64,000 nucleotides of DNA, taken from NCBI RefSeq assembly GCF_009857605.1, contig NZ_WWCT01000027.1, positions 1 through 64,000 on the forward strand, read 5' to 3'. The stretch is from Duganella levis (GTDB lineage: Bacteria; Pseudomonadota; Gammaproteobacteria; Burkholderiales; Burkholderiaceae_D). This document shows, piece by piece, positions 55,260 through 64,000 of the stretch (position 1 is its first letter; every line of letters begins with the position of its first letter). The notes beneath the pieces were generated by a model. It saw only the letters and a list, made by a program, of their open reading frames with translations. It had not been told where the DNA came from and made no database searches. The translations under genes and the position numbers were made by a program.

Positions 55260-56168
55260 TCAGCCTGCCATTGAGGCAGCTTGCTCGATGATCCAGTCAC
55301 GTACGACCTCCGCGTTGGCATCGGCGGCAGTGCGCGTATGCAGCCAATAGGCGTAATCGCAAGGCACGGCGGGGTGTGCGCTGGCCGGCGCCAGACGGCC
55401 CTGCTCCAGCAGATCGCGCACCAGCGGCAGACGGGCCAGCGCCACGCCCTGCCCGGCCAGCGCCGCCTGCACCACCTGATCGTACTGATTAAACCGCAAC
55501 ACGCTGCGCGGCTTGCCATGTGCCACGCCAGCCACGCCCGCCGCGCGCAGCCAGGCCGGCCATTGCAGCCACGGGCGCGAGACATCGTCAAATTCGAGCA
55601 AGGTATGTTGCTGCAGTTGCGTTTCGATTGCTTGCACCTGCAGCGATGGATGCGCCACCGCCACCAGCGTTTCGCCAAACAGGCGCAGCGCGCCGGGCGG
55701 CGCATCTTCCGCGCGGCAGTAGCGGATGGCCATGTCGATCTGTTCGCGCTCCAGATCGGCGAAACGGTTGCTGGCGGCGACGCGCACATCGATGTCGGGC
55801 GCGGCCTGCTGGAAGGCGTTCAGGCGCGGCAGCAGCCACAAGGCGGTGACGCCGATGCTGGCGCTGACCGTGACCGTCGGCCGCGCGCCGCCCGGCTGCA
55901 GCGTATCGAGCACTTCGCCCAATTGTTCAAGCATGGCGTCGGCACTGCGGAACAGGCGGCGGCCTTGCGCGGTGAACTCGATGGCGCGGTAGCCGCGCAC
56001 TAGCAGCGGGTAGCCCAGCGACGCTTCCAGCGCCTGGATTTGCCGGCTAAGCGCCGACTGGGTCAGGCACACATCGTGTGCCGCCAGCGTGATACTCATG
56101 CGGCGGCCGACTGCGACAAAGCTGCGCAGCAGGTCGAGGGGCGGCAGATCAAGGAGGCGATTGCTCAT
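55260..56168 (-). CDS. LysR-family regulator (GcvA-like)
   Basis: A 302-residue LysR protein. The HTH part is LPPLDLLRSFVAVGRRMSITLAAHDVCLTQSALSRQIQALEASLGYPLLVRG in outline, the GcvA/AmpR subgroup. The substrate-binding domain follows (VTVSASIGVTALWLLPRLNAF). It is divergent from a CmcJ-type oxidoreductase and an HCCA-isomerase-like gene and probably regulates them. The ATG at 56168 is preceded by an in-frame TTG. 110 bases separate it from the divergent start. Confidence 0.93.
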   Translation of the reverse strand: MSNRLLDLPPLDLLRSFVAVGRRMSITLAAHDVCLTQSALSRQIQALEASLGYPLLVRGYRAIEFTAQGRRLFRSADAMLEQLGEVLDTLQPGGARPTVTVSASIGVTALWLLPRLNAFQQAAPDIDVRVAASNRFADLEREQIDMAIRYCRAEDAPPGALRLFGETLVAVAHPSLQVQAIETQLQQHTLLEFDDVSRPWLQWPAWLRAAGVAGVAHGKPRSVLRFNQYDQVVQAALAGQGVALARLPLVRDLLEQGRLAPASAHPAVPCDYAYWLHTRTAADANAEVVRDWIIEQAASMAG

Positions 56169-56277
56169 CAATCCAATGTATCACATGCTTGCAGCGAATG
56201 TGAAAGCGTCCAAGATACCGTTTGAGCGGCGGCTGGCGTTGCGGTTCAATGCAGTCATCGACATCAAGGAGATTGCC

Positions 56278-57084
56278 ATGACACCCGCCATTGCCACCAC
56301 GCTGGAATATCTGTGCCCGACGCCGCAACGCCCCTTTACGCGCATGTTTGAGCCGCGCGACGGCCAGCCGCGCGAGAATGCCGACTATGCGCGTCAGCCG
56401 GTCACCATCCACGACGCCCGCGCCTCGGCCACACTGCTGGAACGCGAAGGCTACACATTGCGCCACGCGCCTAGCGCGGTGACCGACTTCCGCGACAAGG
56501 ACGAGGTGGTGCGCCGCTATTATCCCGAGGTGGCGGAACTGGCGCTCGCGGTGACGGGCGCCAGCCAAGCCTATGTGTTCGACCATCTGGTGCGCCAGCG
56601 CCAGCCGGGCACGCCGCACGCCTTCGGCCGCGTGGATGGTCAGCGGCCCGGCGCGGCTGGCCGCGTGCATTGCGACTTCACCGCCGTGTCCGCGCAACGC
56701 CGGCTGGCGCAGGAACTCGGGCCGCAAGCGGCGCCAGTGCGGCGCTATGCCATCCTCAACCTGTGGCGCTCAATCCGCCATCCGGTGCTGGACGCGCCGC
56801 TGGCCATGTGCGACGCCCGCAGCGTAGCGCCGGGCGACCTGGTGGCCAGCGATATTTTTTATCCGGACCGGGCTGGCGAAATCTACCAGTTGTTGCATAA
56901 TCCTGAGCACGCATGGTCGTACTTCCCGGCCATGACGCGCGACGAGGTGCTGATCTTCCGGCAGTTCGATTCCGCGACTGCGGCCTGTTACACGCCGCAC
57001 GCGGCGTTCGAGCATCCGCTGGCGCCGCCGGACGCCGCGCCGCGCGAAAGCATCGAGATCCGCTGTCTGCTGGTTTATGCATAG
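56278..57084 (+). CDS. CmcJ/NvfI family oxidoreductase
   Basis: A 268-residue protein of the CmcJ/NvfI (AsaB-like) family, a 2OG-oxygenase-like fold. Landmarks are VFDHLVRQR, GRVHCDFTAVSA with the HxD pair, YAILNLWRSIRHPVLDAPLAMCDARSV, and YTPHAAFEHPLAPP with a distal His and RESIEIRCLLVY with Arg. Members act in secondary metabolism (cephamycin, meroterpenoids) or are uncharacterised. AAGGA lies seven bases before the ATG. It is divergent from a LysR gene and nine bases ahead of the isomerase-like gene. The substrate is not known. Confidence 0.85.
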   Translation: MTPAIATTLEYLCPTPQRPFTRMFEPRDGQPRENADYARQPVTIHDARASATLLEREGYTLRHAPSAVTDFRDKDEVVRRYYPEVAELALAVTGASQAYVFDHLVRQRQPGTPHAFGRVDGQRPGAAGRVHCDFTAVSAQRRLAQELGPQAAPVRRYAILNLWRSIRHPVLDAPLAMCDARSVAPGDLVASDIFYPDRAGEIYQLLHNPEHAWSYFPAMTRDEVLIFRQFDSATAACYTPHAAFEHPLAPPDAAPRESIEIRCLLVYA

Positions 57085-57093
57085 GAGTTCGCC

Positions 57094-57678
57094 ATGAGTG
57101 ACATCACCTGCTGGTTCGACTTTGCCAGTAACTACAGCTACCTGAGCGTGCTGCGGCTGGCGCGGCAGAAAGACGTGATCGTGCAATGGAAGCCGTTCCT
57201 GCTGGGGCCGATCTTCCAGGCGCAGGGCTGGGACAATTCGCCGTTTGTGCTGCAGAAGGACAAGGGCGATTACGTGTGGAAGGACATGCCGCGCGAATGC
57301 GCCAAATACGGGCTGCCATGGCGCCAGCCGTCTGAGTTTCCGCGCCGCTCGCTGCTGGCTGCACGGGTGGCGCTGCTGGGCGAGCATCAGCCGTGGATGG
57401 CGGAATTTTGCGCCCGCGTCATGCTGGCCAACTTTGAGCATGACGAAGACATCGGCAGCTCGGAGGTGATCGCCGCCATCCTCACCGGCATCGGCCTCGA
57501 CGCCGAAGCGCTGCTGACGGCCGCCCAGTCCGACGACAACAAAGCCCGCCTGCGCGCCCGCAACGACGAAGCTCAGGCCCTGCACCTGTTCGGCGCCCCC
57601 ACCTTCTTCGTCGGCACCGAAATGTACTGGGGCAACGACCGCCTGGCCGACGCCCTGGCCTTAACCAAGTGCCGCTAG
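57094..57678 (+). CDS. 2-hydroxychromene-2-carboxylate isomerase-like (DsbA-fold, kappa GST)
   Basis: A 194-residue thioredoxin-fold protein. The N-terminal FDFASNYSYLSVLRL has the Ser in the place where HCCA isomerases bind glutathione, and the C-terminal LFGAPTFFVGTEMYWGNDRL is the family signature. These enzymes isomerise aromatic ring-cleavage products with glutathione. It is in an operon with a CmcJ-type oxygenase under a probable LysR regulator, so an aromatic or electrophilic substrate is likely. Its end overlaps the convergent antitoxin-like gene by 18 bases. Confidence 0.9.
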   Translation: MSDITCWFDFASNYSYLSVLRLARQKDVIVQWKPFLLGPIFQAQGWDNSPFVLQKDKGDYVWKDMPRECAKYGLPWRQPSEFPRRSLLAARVALLGEHQPWMAEFCARVMLANFEHDEDIGSSEVIAAILTGIGLDAEALLTAAQSDDNKARLRARNDEAQALHLFGAPTFFVGTEMYWGNDRLADALALTKCR

Positions 57679-57888
57679 TCTTGCCTGGTAGCGCTCCATA
57701 TAGATGCGCAACACCTGACTAATCCGCTTCGAACGCTCTGGCTCAGGAAGGGTGGACCTAAACCATTCGTAGATATCGCTATCAACAACCACACTGTTCT
57801 TTTCAACCAATGGTCCAAGTCTTCGTGCCTTCGCAAAGAATTCTTCACCCAGTTCAGGAATATCACTCAAATCAATATCCTCGTTCAT
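57661..57888 (-). CDS. BrnA-like antitoxin, without a toxin gene
   Basis: A 75-residue protein that begins MNEDIDLSDIPELGEEFFAKARRLGP and ends with a ribbon-helix-helix-like region: SVVVDSDIYEWFRSTLPEPERSKRISQVLRIYMERY in outline. That pattern (strand, DxDxxxWF, then Arg-Ile-xx-VLR-x-YM) matches BrnA-type antitoxins. GAGGAG lies seven bases before the ATG at 57888. In brnTA modules the brnT toxin gene sits directly upstream; here only a short remnant is seen. The gene overlaps the isomerase gene by 18 bases. It may regulate its own promoter or be a decaying relic. Confidence 0.7.
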   Translation of the reverse strand: MNEDIDLSDIPELGEEFFAKARRLGPLVEKNSVVVDSDIYEWFRSTLPEPERSKRISQVLRIYMERYQARLAALG

Positions 57889-57933
57889 AACGTTTCTCCT
57901 CAAATTTCGACGCTTTTCCCATTCGAAGTCCAT
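57889..57933 (-). pseudogene. Remnant of a BrnT toxin start fused in frame to the antitoxin gene
   Basis: Directly upstream and in frame with the antitoxin ATG, 15 codons read MDFEWEKRRNLRRNV. BrnT toxins typically begin MDFEW followed by a basic stretch ending in an N-L pair, so this looks like the 5' end of brnT joined to the start of brnA by a deletion of about 80 codons. The match is short and could be chance. Confidence 0.4.
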
Positions 57934-58085
57934 GGCCGCTCCGTCTCAGTATAGAGCGCGATTTGGCGCACACTGTTGGATGGTGCGCTGCCTGCGGAGA
58001 GCCACTGTTGAGGTGAATCAGATAGACGAAACAGCAGATTGTTGCGGCGATGCCGCTGTTGGCTGAAGCATATTCAGGGATGCCG

Positions 58086-58091
58086 TATAAT
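58086..58091 (+). promoter_or_regulatory. Candidate -10 box of metH
   Basis: TATAAT 54 bases before the metH start. The 257 bases between the antitoxin start and metH hold several small hairpins but no riboswitch that I can recognise. Confidence 0.35.
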
Positions 58092-58145
58092 CTTAGACCG
58101 CCCTCAGCCTTCCGGCGCGCCTCCCCACGACCTTAGAGATATTAA

Positions 58146-61930
<3,785 letters not shown>

Positions 61931-61934
<4 letters not shown>

Positions 61935-62305
61935 TCGAGCGGCGGCACCGCGCCGTCCGCCAGGGTCTTGAGCAGGCGCGCCCGGCGCCGTTCCAGATCG
62001 AGAATCTGCTTTTCAATCGAGGCCAGCCGTTTGCGCTGGGCCTCGGTCGTTTGGGTGCAAGCCGCCGCGCCTTCTATCATCCGCATGCAATCCGGGAAGG
62101 AACGTATTTCTTCCAGGCTGAATCCGGTCGCGATCATGCGCTGGATCTGGCGCACCTGCGTGATCGCCGCCGGCGGAAACAGGCGATACCCATTCTCGCC
62201 GCGCACCGACGTCAGCAAACCGTGTTCATCGTAGTGGCGGATAGAACGCACGCTGGCGCCGGTCGCGCCGGCCAGCTTGCCTATCGTCAGCGGGTCTTTA
62301 TCCAT
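61931..62305 (-). CDS. MerR-family transcriptional regulator
   Basis: A 124-residue MerR protein. The HTH is [38 protein letters not shown], then a coiled coil ([22 protein letters not shown]). The cysteines DCMR and AACTQ are present but not in a known metal-site pattern. I chose the ATG at 62305; others exist at 62317 and 62359. It is divergent from an exported hydrolase gene and has a 20-bp dyad in the space between, so it likely regulates that gene. Unrelated in its tail to the other MerR at 49682. Confidence 0.9.
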
Positions 62306-62330
62306 ACGGAACAGCATAGCATTTTTTTGC

Positions 62331-62361
62331 TTGACCCTCACACCGGTGTCAGGGTTCACAC
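62331..62361 (+). promoter_or_regulatory. MerR-type dyad and promoter ahead of the hydrolase gene
   Basis: TTGACC (62331-62336) is followed by CCCTCACACCGGTGTCAGGG (62335-62354), which is a dyad with mismatch at one pair only. A weak -10 (TCACAC) lies 19 bases after the -35. The first ten bases (TTGACCCTCA) equal those of the other MerR promoter at 50070. Confidence 0.6.
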
Positions 62362-62390
62362 TGCGGGCTCACCTCACTCAAGGAGCCTTT

Positions 62391-63278
62391 ATGTTCATCC
62401 TCAATCCACTCCGCCTGCTGCCCGCGCTGCTGCTGGCCGCCGTGCTGCATGCTTCGGCACAGGCCCGCGACTATACGGCGACCGCGCCGGACGGCGTCAC
62501 CCTGGCCGTGCACGAAAGCGGCAATCCGCAAGGCGTGCCAGTCATCTTCATCCACGGCCTGCTTGGCAGCCACCTGAACTGGTCGGAACAGCTGGCCAGC
62601 CCGCAGCTGCAACGCTACCGCCTGATTACCTATGACTTGCGCGGCCATGGCTTGTCCGCCAAGCCTTCGGGCACCGAGGCCTATAGCGACGGCCGCCGCT
62701 GGGCCGCCGACCTGCAGGCCGTGATGCAGGCGGCGCAGGCGCGCAAGCCGGTACTGGTGGGATGGTCGTTCGGCGGCGCCGTCATTTCCAACTATCTTGC
62801 TGCGTATGGCGACAAGGCGATCGCCGGCGCCGTGTATGTGGATGGCGTCATCGAGCTGAAGCCCGAGCAGATCACGCCGCATCCTGAAATTTACCGCGAT
62901 CTGGTATCGGATGACCTGCGCACGCACCTCGATGCGATCAACACTTTCCTGCGCTTGTGCTTCCAGAAGCAGCCGGCGGCGACGGTGTTCGAACGCCTGC
63001 TGGCCAACGCGGCCATGGCCTCATGGGATATGCAGCGCGGCGTACAGTCGATGACGGTGCCGGCAGCCGAAGGACTGCGCGCAGCCAGCGTGCCGCTGCT
63101 CCTGCTGTATGGCGAACAGGACGCGCTGGTACGCACTGAACCAGCCATCGCCCGCGCGGTGGCGCTCAATCCGCGCATCCAGAGCAAGCGCTACGCCCAG
63201 TCCGGTCATGCCCCGTTCCTGGAAGAGGCGCAGCGCTTCAATAACGACCTGGCCGCTTTTATCGATCAGCGGCGCTGA
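62391..63278 (+). CDS. Exported alpha/beta hydrolase
   Basis: A 295-residue alpha/beta hydrolase with a signal peptide (MFILNPLRLLPALLLAAVLHASAQA). HG in FIHGLLGSHLNW is the oxyanion region, the nucleophile is S in GWSFGG, the acid is in GEQDAL (Asp) and the His is in SGHAPFLEEA. It has a complete catalytic triad. AGGAG lies five bases before the ATG at 62391. It is divergent from a MerR regulator with a dyad in between. Substrate unknown. Its stop overlaps the convergent permease gene by 13 bases. Confidence 0.9.
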   Translation: MFILNPLRLLPALLLAAVLHASAQARDYTATAPDGVTLAVHESGNPQGVPVIFIHGLLGSHLNWSEQLASPQLQRYRLITYDLRGHGLSAKPSGTEAYSDGRRWAADLQAVMQAAQARKPVLVGWSFGGAVISNYLAAYGDKAIAGAVYVDGVIELKPEQITPHPEIYRDLVSDDLRTHLDAINTFLRLCFQKQPAATVFERLLANAAMASWDMQRGVQSMTVPAAEGLRAASVPLLLLYGEQDALVRTEPAIARAVALNPRIQSKRYAQSGHAPFLEEAQRFNNDLAAFIDQRR

Positions 63279-64000
63279 TCCTTCAGGAACTTCCACACGG
63301 CCAGCGCGCCGAACACGGCGGCGAAGCCCAGCTGCACCGCCATGGCCGGCGCCGCGCCGTCCAGCCCCAGGCCGCGCCAGGTGACGGCATCCAGGCCGTC
63401 CACTGCCCAACGGGTCGGCACCACCAAGGTGGCGGTCTGCATCCATTGCGGGAACACGAATGACGGTACCCAGGCGCCGCCCAGCATCACCAGGATCAGC
63501 GTGGCGAAGGTGGCGATGCCGCGCGCCGCTTCCGGCGTCTTGCCGAAGGCGGCGATCAGCAGGCCGAAGGCGGCCGTCATCAAGCCGAAGCAAATCGCCA
63601 TGCCGATGAAGCCGGGCACGCTGGTGATCTGCACCTTGAAGATCAGCACCGCGCACACGAACATGGCGACCATCAGGCCGGTAGCGATGATGGCGCCGGC
63701 GACGGCGCGGCCCAGGATGATGGTCGACAGCGATACCGGCGCGGCCAGCAGGCGGCTCCAGATGCCCTGGCGCTGCTCCAGCAGGATGCTGATGCCGAGA
63801 TTAATCCCCATGAACAGGATGAACTGCACGCCCATGCCGGCGAACGAGTGCGCGTAGCCGTTGTATTTGGGGCCGCTGCTCAGCGCTTCTTCCTGCGTGG
63901 TGTACGGCATGGTCATACCGCCGGGCGCTGCGGCGGCGTCCGCTACGGCGCTGGCGGCAGCAGACGCGGTTTGCGCGGCTTGTGTCGCGGCGCGCTGGTC
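63266..64000 (-). CDS. ABC-2 type permease, C-terminal part, 5' end outside window
   Basis: At least 244 residues of a membrane protein; the frame stays open to the end of the window, so the N-terminus is not seen. The visible start is an Ala-rich stretch, then YNGYAHSFAGMGVQFILFMGINLGISILLEQRQGIWSRLLAAPVS, the typical ABC-2 permease element between helices, followed by five more hydrophobic segments (IIATGLMVAMFVCAVLIF, FGLMTAAFGLLIAAFG and others) and a short cytoplasmic tail FLKDQRR. It should form an exporter with an ATPase encoded upstream, beyond the window. Confidence 0.88.
   Translation of the reverse strand, partial: DQRAATQAAQTASAAASAVADAAAAPGGMTMPYTTQEEALSSGPKYNGYAHSFAGMGVQFILFMGINLGISILLEQRQGIWSRLLAAPVSLSTIILGRAVAGAIIATGLMVAMFVCAVLIFKVQITSVPGFIGMAICFGLMTAAFGLLIAAFGKTPEAARGIATFATLILVMLGGAWVPSFVFPQWMQTATLVVPTRWAVDGLDAVTWRGLGLDGAAPAMAVQLGFAAVFGALAVWKFLKDQRR

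Noticed and set aside
57990-58020. GCCACTGT ahead of metH, which resembles the B12 box of cobalamin riboswitches
   Set aside because: The other conserved parts (AAxxGGGAA stem, GGTG-AATC pairing with the kissing loop, CCCGCAACTGT) are not present in the right order, so I do not call a riboswitch.

Overview
The window looks like a chromosomal segment of a high-GC betaproteobacterium, most likely Oxalobacteraceae (the Massilia / Duganella / Janthinobacterium group). This rests on the conserved gene order (tyrS - M23 peptidase - anmK - erpA - argC - rpsI - rplM; ruvC-A-B; dusB-fis-purH; dprA-smg-topB divergent from def-fmt) and on protein character. It is dense: I see no gap above 300 bases, no rRNA or tRNA gene, no CRISPR array, no prophage and no insertion sequence. 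No database search was run, so family names come from motifs and remembered sequence patterns.

Layout. 1-5400: end of a diguanylate cyclase, a UDG-like unknown, a dienoyl-CoA-isomerase-type crotonase divergent from an isoquinoline-oxidoreductase-like molybdenum hydroxylase (iorAB), and a ParE-type toxin-antitoxin pair. 5500-13500: valS, a PLP ammonia-lyase with a YheO-like regulator, small envelope proteins, an SDR and a LysR. 13500-22300, all minus strand: ruvCAB with a YaiI-family gene, purH, fis, dusB, and tyrS-dtd with two small genes. 22400-32700: M23 peptidase, anmK, a TetR/FAD-monooxygenase pair with a clear operator, erpA, argC, rpsI-rplM, OsmC, cysS and coq7. 32800-39430: two ABC systems, the second with an ABC permease fused to an M1 metallopeptidase. 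39434-39523: a 42-bp perfect inverted repeat. 39500-50100: chemoreceptor, topB with a histone-like tail, smg, dprA, a LysM protein, def and fmt. 50000-64000: accessory genes (MerR/nitroreductase; a three-gene operon of a Thr/Asp-repeat protein, a 2OG-Fe(II) oxygenase and an FkbM methyltransferase; LysR/CmcJ/HCCA isomerase; a lone BrnA-like antitoxin), then metH, a second MerR with a hydrolase, and a partial ABC permease.

Two places deserve most attention. First, between coq7 and cysS on the minus strand there is a 24-codon leader ORF whose start overlaps the coq7 stop and whose last codon is Cys. It is followed by a strong intrinsic terminator whose U-tract runs directly into the cysS ribosome binding site. 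A stretch inside the leader is complementary to the 3' arm of the terminator. This has the anatomy of a transcription attenuator controlling a cysteinyl-tRNA synthetase. Second, the 50927-53863 operon couples a protein with a long Thr/Asp/Gly/Ser tract to a 2OG-Fe(II) dioxygenase and an FkbM methyltransferase, which suggests a post-translational modification system that I cannot match to a described one. In both cases the architecture is read from the sequence and the function is inference.
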